Positions 53,052 to 64,000 of a DNA stretch of 64,000 bases are shown in pieces (the stretch's first letter is position 1; each line of letters opens with the position of its first letter). The notes under the pieces are model-generated. The model saw only the letters and a list, made by a program, of their open reading frames with translations, did no database searches and was not told where the DNA came from. The stretch spans positions 30,657,649 through 30,721,648 of the forward strand of contig CM055100.1 of the NCBI GenBank assembly GCA_029204225.1, written 5' to 3'. The stretch is from Diphasiastrum complanatum. Lineage: Eukaryota; Streptophyta; Lycopodiopsida; Lycopodiales; Lycopodiaceae. Position numbers and translations under genes: made by a program.

Positions 53052-55638
53052 TGTGGTATCAGAGCCAACTGGCCGGTCAGCTATGCGGATCTCACGGAAA
53101 TGGCCACGGTTTGGGGTTCATCAAGACAGCTGTTGTGCAAGGTGCTGCCCACAGTGTAAGCATGGGTGCGTCCACGGTCGGGGTGGTCGGCAGAACGGGG
53201 GACTTGATGAGTCAAGGTGCTGCTCTTGAGGTGTAAGCATGGTCAGTTCTCGCGGTTCGGGCCTGGCGCTGTCTGCACGTAGGACGGATGAGGCAAAGTG
53301 CTGCCTAGGGAGGTGAAAGCACGGTCTGTACCTTGTGGGGTGCGGGGCGACATATTCGAACTATACGGGTTAACCATTAATACAGAGATGTTGCTCGAAT
53401 TTGGGTGTAAAGCACGGGTGGTTAGCTGCCGGTGCGGGATAGCTGCCGATCGTTTAGCTATAAGGGCTAACGACCAAAAAGTGGTGGGGCGTGACTGAGG
53501 CAATGTGCTGCTTAATGGTGAAAGCACGGATAGTTGGAGGGGTGTCCTATGTGGGCTGATTCCGTGATCGATTTGTATGGGCGCGGCCAGGCAAAGGTTC
53601 GTTGGCAGGACCATCTCAAAGGGGAACCTTGTCTTTGTTACTTGTTAGTAAACATTCCTGAGTGTCTTACTTGTATGTATTCATGGTGAGTCTTAGTACT
53701 CGTGCTTTGCCTGGTTTGCATGATTGCTTGTGATACAAGGAGCTGATGGCTCGAGAAGGAACCTTTTCTTTTGAAGGTTGATACCATCAAACAAAGAGGA
53801 CTACAGAATCTGTGGGGCGGATTTGCAGTTCAAGTATTCGCACGTGAACGGCAACGAAATGACTCAATGTTTGCAAAGGATGGATGGCTAGCCTGTTTCT
53901 TGGGTTAGTTTCATTTGCGACAACGCCCACCAGATGCAAGCAGGAAGTCAAAAGTTGGAAAGGGCAATTTTAGGGGAGATCTTCTATGGAGCAGTTGGTC
54001 TTCATTTTGGGACGGCCACCTTCGGAACTGAAACTCACTGAGCATGGGTGATATCCAGAATCTGTGGGGCGGATTTGCAGTTCAAGTACTCGCACGTGAA
54101 CGGCAACGAAATGACTCAATGTTTGCAAAGGATGGATGGCTAGCCTGTTTCTTGGGTTAGTTTCATTTGCGACAACGCCCACCAGACGCAAGCAGGAAGT
54201 CAAAAGTTGGAAATGGCAATTTCAGGGGAGATCTTCTATGGAGCAGTTGGTCTTCATTTTGGGACGGCCACCTTCGGAACTGAAACTCACTGAGCATGGG
54301 TGATATCTAGTATCAGTTGGGTTTTTCTTCAAAGGGGAAAGACTAGGATCCTCTTTAGAGATTGGCAACAAGTTGGATCGAGCCATAATCCTAGCAGATG
54401 GGAAGCAAAGTGTTGGAAAGGCTTTTTGTCCGAAGAACTCTACTCTAAGTCCGATCAGCTGATTTTATAAGTAGAGGGGAACTATCACACACACCTCTCT
54501 CTTGGGACAAATTTGAATGAAAGTTGATCAAAATGGGGGCAAATTCAAGGTGACCTAGCCATACTCACACGAGGAGACTGGCGAACTTTGGAGCTAATAA
54601 GTTGACAAGTTTTTGTTGTGGAAAGGAAAGTTTGTTATAGGCTTTCTCTGGACCAACAATGATGAGAAACATATGAGTACGCTGGCTTGTGTTACGTGTA
54701 AGGCAGCTAATCAATGAAGGAACTGTGAAAGTTGAGTCTTGCATGAGAGAATTGGTATTTCGAACGGACGCTAAGGGACAGTTCGCGTTGAGATCGGACT
54801 AGTGCAAACTCTGGGTGCATGTGTCTGATTCAAAGAGAGCTACTTGAAGCCAAGCTCGATGTACACTTCTTGTTTTGACTGTGAGGCAACTGACCAGTGA
54901 TGGAATTGTGAAAGTCAAGTTTTGCGCGACGGACATGGTGCTTCAAACAAACGCGAAGAAAAAGTTCGGATGCGGATCAAACTGGTGCGACCCTTTGGCT
55001 TTCCACGAGGTCGATGGTTACATTTGGGCTGATTCAAAGAGCTACTTCAAGCTAAGTGAGAGGTGCATTGCGGAGTACTCAATCTTTGCCTACCTTAAAG
55101 AGCCAAGATGGAAAAGTATCAAGATCAGGCTGGGACAAGGAGAGAAATCAAGGTGCAGAAGCAACAAGGCACGGAGTGGACCATAAAGTGCGCAATCAAA
55201 CGATAAATCCTTTGGCTCAGGGAGCCCTGATACCTGTGCGGAACCGAACAAATCTGGAGCTCAGGGAGCTCAACACAAAGTGCATCAAGGACAAATCAGG
55301 AGCCCAAAGGAGTTCCAATGTTGAAATTCAGAAGCGACAGGGCGAACATTTCAAAGAAAGGCCTCTGTCACAAGTTAATAAGGTTTTTGGGTTTTACGAA
55401 AACGATATCAAATCTACGCTTTTCCCAGACAAAGATATATTTTCAAGTTATGTAATCTTTCAGTACAAAGAGCTGAGCCTCCGACTTGTGGTGTGCCAGC
55501 TTCAATGTTAATAAAAAGTGGCCAGTAAATTGAGTACTGTGCCAAGTAGCTTAAATGTATAGTTATTTTAATTGGGAGACACCTTTACTTTAATCTGACA
55601 TCTGATGAGGACATCAGATTTTATAAAGGTGGGGTGGA
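53052..55638 (+). other. Non-coding interior of the LARD element
   Basis: Carries a 252-bp tandem duplication (53804-54055 and 54056-54307) and a looser ~190-bp repeat (about 54685-54865 and 54872-55070, GTRAGGCARCTRAYCARTGA). A frame at 54875-55186 has no recognised domain. The first 600 bp contain repeated words such as GGTGCTGCC, GTGAAAGCACGG and AAGCATGG. Confidence 0.8.
53804..54307. repeat. 252-bp tandem duplication inside the LARD interior
   Basis: CAGAATCTGTGGGGCGGATT starts at 53804 and again at 54056. The two copies differ at only a handful of bases (for example ATTCG/ACTCG and CAGATGC/CAGACGC), so the duplication is younger than most of the rearrangements around it. Confidence 0.95.
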
Positions 55639-56857
55639 TGTTGTAAAGTTACATTTACAAGCTTTACTTCCGGTGCCATCGGCGCCAGCTATGTCCCCGG
55701 CGCCAGCAGCGCCCCTGCTGCTCCCGGCGCCACTGTGACCAAAATCCAGTCGGCGCCAAGTTCCTATGGCTGAAAATCTTTGATTGGTTCTAGTGGAGTC
55801 CAGAGAGTTCAGATCGATGTGCAATCACCTCATACGATCTAGGCATGATTAAAGGAAGCCTGGGGATCAATAAAATCTAGAGAGAGAAAATGACTTTTTA
55901 AAAAGAGAAAATCTTAGAGAGAGAAAAAACGTGCTTTACCAGCTTGGGTAGAGTGCTTGGTATGAGGGGGGGTGCCGAATCACACCAATACTATAGGGGA
56001 GTGCGGGTTGCGACTCAGGGCGAGCTCCAACCAAGTCTCAGCCTCCCTTGCTGGAATGTTGTCATGGCTCTCGCCTTGGCATGCTAGCGCCCCGGAGACT
56101 AGGGTCGGTCACACACTTGAAATGTAACCTTCTCAGATTTATCAATAAAGTGGGATTTTTCTCAAACTGACTCTGATTATCTTCTGGGTTTCAGTGTTCG
56201 GTAAAAGCGCCAGTTGTAAGGCCGCTTCCAAATTTTTAAGTTGGCACATAGCTGAGGGTCGTATCCCGAGACACCAACGGTATGCCATCGGGACCATTCG
56301 GTCCGTGGCGCCAGCGGTATACTGTCGGGACCATTTGGTCCAGGAACTGGGTGTTTCCATATCTGTCGCGGCTTGTGGTTCTGAGTGTTCCTTGCATGAA
56401 CGTGAATGGGTTAAGCTCTTGGGGAACGGGCTCTAACCTGTCGGCTGAGTTGGATGGCTTGCTTGGGTGGAAGTTACCTATTTATGACTGTCCAGTCTGG
56501 CGTGGCGCCAGGTTGGCTTCCAGCGCTCGTGACGAAGCTTTCAGTTGGTTAAGTCTGATGTAAGTCAGACTGCTTGCTTGGATTGGATGTTACTCGTTTG
56601 TAACGAAGCTTCGAGTTGGTTAAGTTTGATGTATGTCGGCCGGCTTGCTTGGAGGGAAGTCACCCACATCGAGACCCCCGATCTGGCATGGCGCCATGTT
56701 GGATCTCAATGTTGGTTTTCAGGAACTTCAAGTTGGTTAAGTCTGATCGTTGTTGGCGAGTTGGCTGCTTGTATGTCAAGTGGGTTTGGATGGCAAGAGT
56801 TGAAGGCTGGGAAGCTAAGTCGTGGTTCCCGGCTCCCTTTGGGATGCCTGCGCTACA
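55639..56857 (+). repeat. 3' LTR of the LARD element
   Basis: Nearly identical to 51833-53051 over the whole length, with scattered substitutions and small indels (for example GCAGCGG against GCGCCAGCGG near 56309). Followed by the half-conserved TSD GGTTC. Confidence 0.92.
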
Positions 56858-56859
56858 GG

Positions 56860-58985
56860 TTCATAATGTTGATATGAGCTTACTTCATATAGGTGTTGCT
56901 AAAGGTAACAACATCACTGTACTAGTGCACTATAAATTTTACCCATCCGTGCAAGCCATTCTCGATAGTGGTTCTGGCATGAAAATTATCACCTTGTCCT
57001 TAGCTAAGGCATGGGGAATATCCACATTGGAAAAGCCTAAATACAAATTACGTATGGCTGACCAACGAATGACGACAGCTGCCGGTCACATAAGCAAATT
57101 GTCGGTTTGATTTTCACCATAGAGTGTGTAGTACTCGATTTTCCTGATGAACTGCACACCTATCAATTCCTTCTTGGAATGCCTTGGTTAGAAAAGGCCA
57201 AAGTGATTCAAGATTGGAAGAAAGACAAAATAGTTTTTGGCAACAGAGACAAAAGGATCTCTGTTGATGCTACCGGGAAGATAAAGCCTACACGAATTGA
57301 AGACGATTGGTCTTCAACTACCTATGATGACACCGACAATATCGATTCCACTATAAAGGGTCACTACGTGTAGAATACTCATATCACTAATTGGGGTCAT
57401 GCTTTAGCAACCATCGATTGTGTCAATGCCACTTTTTGTGAATGTGAGGTTAGAAAAGAGGCTCGAATCGAAATCACCATAAGTCCACGAATATCACCAC
57501 TCCCATCTTGCCCTTGTACATGATAGATGCACTCCCTATTGAGTGGATACCTCAACCTGCTTTTATTACTGAAGTATCCACCAGTGAGGATGGCATTCTT
57601 ACTGTGGGAGAACATGACTTATCAAATAACCAGCTTATTCACTTGCTGGATCCCGAGCAATTAGGAAAGTGTCTTATACCGAGAGAGATTAAACTTCCAT
57701 CACCATTGGCTTGTGTACAACGTCCACAATCAATAAACTCATGTATATCGACCAAAGGTAAAAGTCTATCAATGGGACCTACACAATGATGAAATCTTGA
57801 ACACCATTGATGAAGACTTAGTTCGCGATAAACCACAAAAAAGTTCATGCATGTCTACTACTACAAACCCACAAATATCCTGCATGCCAAAAACCAAATC
57901 AAAGGTTGATGGACGATTGACTGATAAGCAATTCCAAATACATGAAAAGATGAAACAACCAATCAAACCTTTGATACAAAATTAAAATAATCCTAGCCAA
58001 GCTTCATTATCTACAAGCCCACCTATAGAGGACATTCCTAAGATCCCTCCTGAGGTAGTTGATGATCCACTTTATGATGTTCCCCAGCACTTTAAAGATT
58101 ACATGACTGATGATGTCATCATTAGTATGGTAAAGCCAAAACAGGACCCTCAACCACCATCAACTTCTTTTGAGGGTCCTGCAAAAACTATACCTCTCAT
58201 TTTGAAGGATGATGCGGAAGACATAGACCATATTGTGCACGTATGGGCCCACTTGAATCCAACCCAATTATGGGATTTGGAAAAGTTATTGAGCAAATAT
58301 AGAGATGTGTTTGCGTGGAGTTATAAAGAAATGACGGGGGTTCCTCCTGACAGCCGTCCATACAATTCCATTACAAGATGGTGCCATACCTATACAAGCC
58401 AAACCTTGTCGCACCAATCCTACCTATCCAAGAAGATCCGAGAAGATATTCAAAAGCTTCTCGATGCTAGTTTTATCTATGAAATCGAGCACACAATTTG
58501 GGTATCACCAATTGTGGTGGTACCAAAGAAAATTGGTAAACTTCGTATCTACGTGGATTTGAATAAACTTAATGACCAAACAAAGAAAGATCACTTCCCA
58601 CTACCTTTGACAACACAAATCCTCGAAGATATGGCAGGAGCAGAAACTTTTAGCTTCCTGGACGATTTTAGTGGCTATTTCTTAGTCCAAATTGCTCCTA
58701 AAGATCGTTTCAAAACGATGTTTGTTACAAGGTTTGGCACCTTCACGTATAAAGTTATGCCATTCGGTCTGTGCAATGCCCCATCTACATTTCAAAGGGT
58801 GATGTAACGAGCTTTCAAAGATCTGTTACACAAGAATCTTGAGATTTATCTCGATGATCTTGGTGTGCATTCCTCTCAAGATAAGCATCTTGATGCCCTT
58901 GAACAAGTATCCATTCGCTGCCGACAGTTCGAGATTTCATTGAATCCCGAAAAGTGCCAGAAGTTCAATAAAATAAAGATGCACA
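56860..58985 (+). pseudogene. Tat/Athila-like gypsy protease and reverse transcriptase
   Basis: Protease: AILDSGSGMKIITLSLAKAW (about 56952-57011) and the YQFLLGMPWLEKAKVI segment (57157-57204). RT lies in a frame 58103-58807: LWDLEKLLSKYRDVFAWSY, WVSPIVVVPKKIGKLRIYVD, KKDHFPLPL, FSFLDDFSGYFLVQIAPKD, FGTFTYKVMPFGLCNAPSTF. After a stop at about 58805 the catalytic YLDDLGVHS (about 58850-58876) follows, then EKC to 58985. The LDDFSGY/APKD wording fits the Tat/Athila branch rather than chromoviruses. Sequence between (57370-58100) is broken by several stops. RNase H and integrase are missing. Confidence 0.85.
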
Positions 58986-60093
58986 TTAGTCCCATTTATT
59001 GCAAAAATGTTCTCGCCATTTCAATTGCATGTTCCAAATAGCATTTAGTATGAGCATATGTGTCCCAATCAGTTGTGCAAATGGTCTTTGCTTGATCTTG
59101 CTGTTGAATACATACTTGTTTGTAGCCAAAAAAACCATGCAAAAGCTATTTAGTTCATGCTTGGACATTTCACCAAGAATAGTGTCTATATTAAAGGGTG
59201 ATGGATGATGATCCATCATGTAGCTACATTAAGCTTTCTAAAATGTTGAAATACCTTGATATTTCTTCTTAGGCTGCTACTTTTATAAAGGTGACAGAGC
59301 TTTTGCTGCATGACTAGGTCATTTTGTGTCACACTTGGGGGCCTAGTGTTTTGATTACAAAGGTGAATGAAGGTGGGACAGAGGGACCAATTCATGCCAA
59401 AGAGGAAAAGACATTAATTCTATCAATTGGCCTTGAGACAGATGCTTATGCATTTGGGAGCGAACGAGACAAAATCTGGCAGATGACATAACCATCAAAA
59501 TATGCAACCTCTATCGAGGCATGCCACTGTCTCCACTGGTGCTTTTAACATTCCTTTTGCTATTGGAGTCGCAATATATGCATTTGAAGGCATACCCTTG
59601 GTACTTCCTCTAGAATCTATCATAAAGAACACATTAAAATTGCATACCATTTTTTATTATGTAACACTATACTTTTAAAACTGCTAGTTTTCTGTACATA
59701 AATTTTTGTAAGATATTATGTTTGACCAGCACACCTCAAAGGCATGTTATTTGTTATTTAGCTAAAAGTGCAAAACACATTAAATTTAGGGTGGTTTTAC
59801 ATGGAAGACTTCTAGGCCATTTCAAAATTAGATAAAGAATTCAAGTTTTTTTTATTGAAGGGGACACAAGAATTACTAGAAGAATCATTTGCATGTATCA
59901 ATGTCGCAAATCCTTTGAACTTGCCTTTTAAAAGATTAGAATGACTAATATTTGCAATTCAAGGGTGATTTCCACATAAAAGTCCATTTCAAAATATGCA
60001 CTTATCCCCCAATTTGAAAGCTCAAGTTATTCCATGAGCAAATTCCCTTTCTTACGCCTAAATTCAAATTAGAACAAGCATTTATAATTAACT
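58986..60093. other. Non-coding region, probably decayed retroelement
   Basis: The RT homology ends at about 58985 and nothing recognisable follows until the family-B tail at 60094. A minus-strand frame at 58986-59219 lacks a known domain. Confidence 0.5.
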
Positions 60094-60850
60094 CTTAGTG
60101 TACTTTTTCAAACCAGAGTTTGTACTCCAAAACATGGATTAACGGTTGAAAATAGTTTTTCTCTGAGTACTTGTTTGATATGAAAGTCGGACTAAGGATA
60201 ATGATTTTCTTGGTTAACATTGAAAGTTAAAGGAACCGTAATTCTTTCCTGTTTTGAGGAGCTTCTAAGGATAGAAGCAGTTTAAGGAGGGAAGAATGTT
60301 ATGGCCATATTCCGTTAAGGACCTAGAATAGTCCTAATGTGGTAGACCGACCCTCCGATATTCGAGATTGTTGGTCACACCATGATTTAATTTCATGTCA
60401 AGGCCAGTTTGTGACTAATAACCTTGAGAGGACCCAGACACTCTAATTGAGACATATGGAGTATTGCATGTCTGTGTGACGGATATAGGCAGGAGGTATG
60501 CATGAAGAGATGTGATCTATTTATAGTTGACCTTAAGACTAGTGTCCCACCTTTAAGGACAGGTGTCCTCTTTTTAAGGGCAATTGTAGCTTTTTTTCGA
60601 AAAGCGAAAAAGCTGAAGGGTGAAAAGCCGACTTTAGGGCAAAAACCAGTTCTAATGCAAACGTCACTTTTCTAAGGGTCAGTGTCCCTTTATCTAAGGG
60701 TCTAAATGTTTTAGACCTAGGGATGAATTTTCCCTATGACCCAAAAATGCGAACTGTGCGACGAAACAGTTCCAAAATGCAGACTGTGCGAAACATAGTT
60801 CAAAATGCATAGTCACAAAAAACAACAAAGGAAAACTAAGGAAAAATGCT
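60094..60850 (+). mobile_element. Gypsy family B 3' tail, polypurine tract and diverged LTR
   Basis: 60094-60296 aligns with 91-299 (TACTTTTTCAAACCAGAGTTTG, GGTTGAAAAYAGTTTT, GAGGAGCTTCTAAGGATAG) and ends in the same purine run GGAGGGAAGAA. An LTR start TGTTATGGCCATATTCC follows at 60297, but the LTR body differs strongly from 300-820. The repeat of AAGGGTCAGTGTCC-like and TGCGAACTGTGCG-like words at 60560-60800 suggests internal tandem growth. The right end is not resolved; copia sequence starts by 60883. Confidence 0.7.
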
Positions 60851-60882
60851 AAGGCTTTGAAAGATAGGAGCTCTTGGTTTCT

Positions 60883-62301
60883 TCAGCTCCCTCTCAAAGC
60901 TGGTATTTTTCTGATTCCTAAGCTTGCACGCTGCTTCTCAAAAATTGTCTTGTCAAGAGGCTTCGTGAAGATATCAGCCACCATTTGTTTCATTGGAATA
61001 AACTCGGTCTTCAGCCTGTCTTTCTCAACCAGAATTATTATCAGATGATATCTGATAGCAATGTGTTTCGTCCTGGAATGAAATACTGGATCCTTTGTCA
61101 GATGAATAGTGGATGTATTATCTATGAATAGTAGCAGCGGTTCATTGGAGTTCTCTCGCAGTCCGTCAAGGAACTACTTGAGCCATGTAAGCTCGTTCGC
61201 CATCTTGGCTACTGCAACATACTCTGCTTCGCAGGATGATTGCGCATTTACAGTCTGCTTCCTGCTTATCCATGTCACAGCTGCACCGGCTACTATTTGT
61301 GCATCCTCCTGAGACGCTCTTGCAGTCATCTTCCAGGGATGCCCAGCTTGCATCGCTGTAAGATTTAATCTAGAATCCTTTATGCTGAGAGAAACATAGC
61401 CCATAATCCTTCGTCTGTTGAGGATATTGAGAATTCTCCTGGCTATCTTCCAGTGCATAGGGCCTGGATTGATATTAAATTGGCTCATTCTAGAAACTGC
61501 ATAAGCAATGTCAGGGCATGTATTATCTGCCAAGTACATGAGCGATCTGATTGACCTCCTGTAGGGCACGTTTTGCATGGCTTCTTGCTCTTCTGCATTA
61601 TGCGGGCAGTCTTGCTTGGTTAGAACTGTTTCAGCTACCATCGATGTATTAGCTCCCTTGCAGTCTGTCATTTGAAAATTATCAATGATTTTTTGGATGT
61701 ATATTGACTGGTGAAGATACAACTTCCCTTCGTCAAGATTTCTGTCAACTTGCAATCCTAGGTAGCATCTTGCTTCCCCTAGGTCTGATATTTCAAAATG
61801 CTGTGAAATATCATGCTTCACCTGAGCAATCAACTCGTCGCTTCTGGACAGAATCAAAGTGTCATCTATGTAGACTGCTATGATTATGATTTTCTCATTT
61901 GTGACCTTTGTATAGACATTGTAGTCGGCCATCAATGATTGAAATCCCAAGGATTTGATAGTGTGATCCTTCTTCTTATGCCACTGCTTGGCAGACTGCT
62001 TCAGTCCGTATATGCTTCTTTGCATTCAACAGACATAGTTGAAAAAGCATGAGCAGATGAATCCTGGTGGTTGGTCCATATAGACCTCTTCATTCAACTC
62101 GTCGTGTAGGAAGGCGGTCTTTTCATCCACTATGTGGATCTTGAGACTGTACACTGCTACATATGCAAATAACAAGCGTAAGGATGAACGCTTTACGACT
62201 AGAGAAAAGGTCTCATTATAGTCAACACCATACTTTTGAGAGAAACCTTTTGCCACCAATATGGCCTTGTATTTTGATACGTTGCCAATCTCGTCTTCCA
62301 T
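60883..62301 (-). pseudogene. Copia reverse transcriptase and RNase H
   Basis: RT N-terminus (62301-62026): YKAILVAKGFSQKYGVDYNE, SLRLLFAYVA, EKTAFLHDELNEEVYM. The rest (62025-61174): SIYGLKQSAKQWHKK, catalytic YIDDTLILS, EISDLGEARCYLGLQV and the PYRRSIRSLMYLA region. RNase H shows SSCEAEYVA and, beyond a stop, ADIFTKPLDKTIFEKQRASL near 60950, ending at TGA 60883. The complete C-terminus is present, unlike in the 19-24 kb element. One stop separates the two RT parts. Confidence 0.92.
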
Positions 62302-62513
62302 CGCTTTAATCCACTTGTCCTTATCTGGACAGTTGATAGCTATCTCATATGTTTGAGGTTCTCCTCCAAATCTACGGAACTCCTCTGATATAGAGGTTGA
62401 GCTATCAGGTACAAATCTGACAGGTGCTCTTCTTTCTCTTGTGGATCTTCTTGGAGAGTTCGCAGTCAGATTGATGGCCTTGCCTTTGTCCAGTTTCTTG
62501 CCTCTGCTGACTA

Positions 62514-63478
62514 TTAAAATGTGGTGAGTACAGGTGTCCTGGGTACAGGATGTTCGCCTTGCTGCTCATCGTCTGAACAATCACTCTGTTCATCTAGAAT
62601 TTGAGCATCTTGTTCCGGATGCTCAGAGTTCGATCCCTTCGTAGATGTTGGCAGGTCATAGTAGCCTCTGGTCAAAATTTTGTAGCCAACTGGATCTCCG
62701 TCAGCCATTGTCTTTGACTCATCAAATCTGACGTCTCTTACAATCTTGATCTGTCTGCTATTAGACATGTAGATCCTGTAGTACGGTGAATGAACATCAT
62801 ATCCTACAAGGAATCCCTGCTCCACCTTTTCATCCAGCTTCTTTCTTTTCTGATTTGGAATGTGGGCGTATGCGATTCATCCAAAAATACGCAGGTGTCA
62901 GACTTGGTTTGTTGCCCCACCAAACCTCGTGTGGCGTGGTATGTGCAACATTGTTGGATTTTAGCAAGTAGTGTTTGGGTCATTTGAAATGATCTTGGTA
63001 GAGCTTGCAGCATGTATGTGAGCTGCTTCTCTGCTGAGACTACATTCTCTGTTCCGGAATTGTGTAGCAAGAGGAATAGGTCCTTCATTCTTTTGATGAA
63101 GGAGGTGAGGTCTTTACCATCCCATCTCAAATTGGTTAGCTGATCTTCAAGAAGCATAATTTGGCTTTGTGATTTCGTTTGAAATCTGGTCAGCAAAGCA
63201 TTGCACATTTTTCTTGCTTTGGAAAGTGTGGCTAGGTCAAGTTCCAAGTTGTCTTCAATGGAGGAAGATAGGACGGCTACTGCCTTGTCGTTTCTTTCTC
63301 TCCATTCCCGTAGCTCTTTGCCACTAGTTGTGGGCATCTCTTATGTGCCATCAACCCAGGGCCATAGACATTCTCCTTTCAATATGAGAGAAGTCTTCAC
63401 CTTCCATGCTAGGAAGTTTAATCCTGAGGAGTCAAGGATCGTGCATATCTTTGATTGAATGCTGCTAATGGATGCCAT
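62514..63478 (-). pseudogene. Copia gag joined by deletion to integrase C-terminus
   Basis: Gag starts at 63478 (MASISSIQSKICTILDSSGL). A stop near 63340 interrupts it, and it continues with REWRERNDKAVAVLSSSIED, MLLEDQLTNLRWDGKDLTSF and LPRSFQMTQTLL. At about 62975 it passes straight into integrase (VAHTTPHEVWWGNKPSLT in one frame). Then follow the C-terminal GFLVGYDVHSPYYRIYM and VRDVRFDESK blocks. Zinc knuckle, protease and the catalytic integrase core are all missing, so this copy could move only with help from another element. Confidence 0.9.
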
Positions 63479-63537
63479 AGCCTGAAGGAATTAGGCAGGG
63501 GCTCTGATAGTCAAAGTCGTGGCTCTGATACCACTGA

Positions 63538-64000
63538 TGCAAAAAAGGAAAGAAAGGCCGAATAGAGCCGACTTGGCAGGAGTAGCTATTGCTACTGACT
63601 GCGGTCTAAATCTCTTCCAAGCCCCAGATCACTTTTAATGATCTGTTGTAAAAATTAAACTTGTTTGAATAAAACAACAGTAGAAATCTATCTATTGATA
63701 GCATGCATTCAAATATTGCAGATGATACACATCACTAAACAGAACACTGAGAAAGCTGCTTCTATTATCAGAATTGAATTTACAATACAATTCTTGAGCG
63801 CTGTCTATTTTTCAGATCAGCGCGTTGGCACGAGAGAGATATTCTCTTCTCACGAATAGTATGACTAGCTATTGCTAATCTGTAAACTCACTCTGGAGCT
63901 ATCTCAGACTTTCTGCATATGTATATTCTGTGTCCATGACTTGCTACCTTGTATCCTTTGCTGATCCCTTTATGTGATCAATCCAGGGTACTGCTTAAGT
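63538..64000 (-). repeat. Copia 5' LTR, cut by the window edge
   Basis: Starts on the plus strand with TGCAAAAAAGGAAAG four bases after the primer-binding site complement. It contains AT-rich sequence and TATATTC near 63920. The outer end is outside the window. Confidence 0.75.

Larger units (their letters stand above)
51828..56862. mobile_element. LARD-type LTR element with 1.2-kb LTRs and no gag-pol
   Basis: LTRs at 51833-53051 and 55639-56857, both 1219 bp, start TGTTGTAAAG and end GCTACA. A PBS TGGTATCAGAGCC lies at 53054-53066, and the purine-rich AAAGGTGGGGTGGA precedes the 3' LTR. Flanks are GGTTA (51828-51832) and GGTTC (56858-56862), a TSD with one mismatch. The 2.6-kb interior lacks capsid, protease, RT or integrase motifs. 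It must have depended on another element for movement, the definition of a large retrotransposon derivative. Strand is inferred as plus from the primer-binding site. Confidence 0.9.
60883..64000 (-). mobile_element. Ty1/copia element with internal deletion, minus strand
   Basis: Runs off the right edge. The 5' LTR starts (inner end) at 63538 with TGCAAAAAAGG on the plus strand, the primer-binding site complement GCTCTGATACCA is at 63522-63533, and the polyprotein runs from 63478 to the stop at 60883-60885. The 3' LTR was not recognised left of 60883. It differs in sequence from the copia element at 19-24 kb. Confidence 0.88.

Noticed and set aside
51833-56857. Two independent host gene copies, from the similar protein-like frames at 52389-53236 and 56194-56877
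   Set aside because: The frames are LTR sequence repeated because the segment is a pair of LTRs. They show no domain and are bounded by PBS, polypurine tract and TSD.

Overview
The window looks like a repeat-dense block of nuclear DNA from a land plant, most likely a seed plant. It holds Ty1/copia and Ty3/gypsy LTR retrotransposons whose primer-binding sites (PBS) match plant initiator tRNA-Met, a LINE, a hAT-type transposase remnant, long (GA)n tracts, degenerate TTTAGGG-like telomeric motifs, and one spliced plant nuclear gene. Early-diverging angiosperms fit this texture, but I cannot name the species from sequence alone. No bacterial genes, tRNA or rRNA genes, or CRISPR arrays were seen.

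Layout. 0-2.5 kb: the 3' end and LTR of a gypsy element (family B) abutting a broken copia RT-RNaseH and its 3' LTR. 2.5-6 kb: degenerate ~240-bp tandem repeats, a (GA)n tract followed by a possible first exon, and a perfect hairpin. 6-8.7 kb: microsatellites and a hAT-like transposase remnant with introns. 8.9-10.3 kb: a ~355-bp satellite array. 12.3-31.7 kb: a deeply nested retrotransposon stack. In it, a gypsy integrase is interrupted by a 5.0-kb copia element (19196-24199, minus strand, target-site duplication (TSD) GTTTC). A second gypsy fragment is interrupted by a 5.6-kb chromodomain gypsy element (25790-31419, TSD TTCTA) whose LTRs begin AG and end CT. 31.7-36.2 kb: AAC-rich low-complexity DNA and other non-coding sequence. 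36.2-48.2 kb: the one convincing host gene, a metallo-beta-lactamase-fold protein in six intact exons. Its third visible exon lies 9.3 kb from the second, and the intron between them has been filled by a Mutator-like MITE, LINE pieces, a 5.1-kb gypsy element (family A) and an antisense RT fragment. 50-59 kb: a Tat/Athila-like gypsy element split by a 5.0-kb non-coding LARD-type element with 1.2-kb LTRs. 60-64 kb: another family-B tail and a minus-strand copia element with an internal deletion.

Almost every retrotransposon reading frame is broken by stops, frameshifts or deletions, so the transposon genes are relics. The host gene still reads through all its junctions in frame. The main interest is structural: order of nesting, target-site duplications, an unusual LTR terminus, a duplicated LTR/PBS block, an apparent inversion inside a gypsy pol, and microsatellites seeded at LINE tails. 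I found no convincing new biochemical system; the candidates worth a second look are listed as findings.
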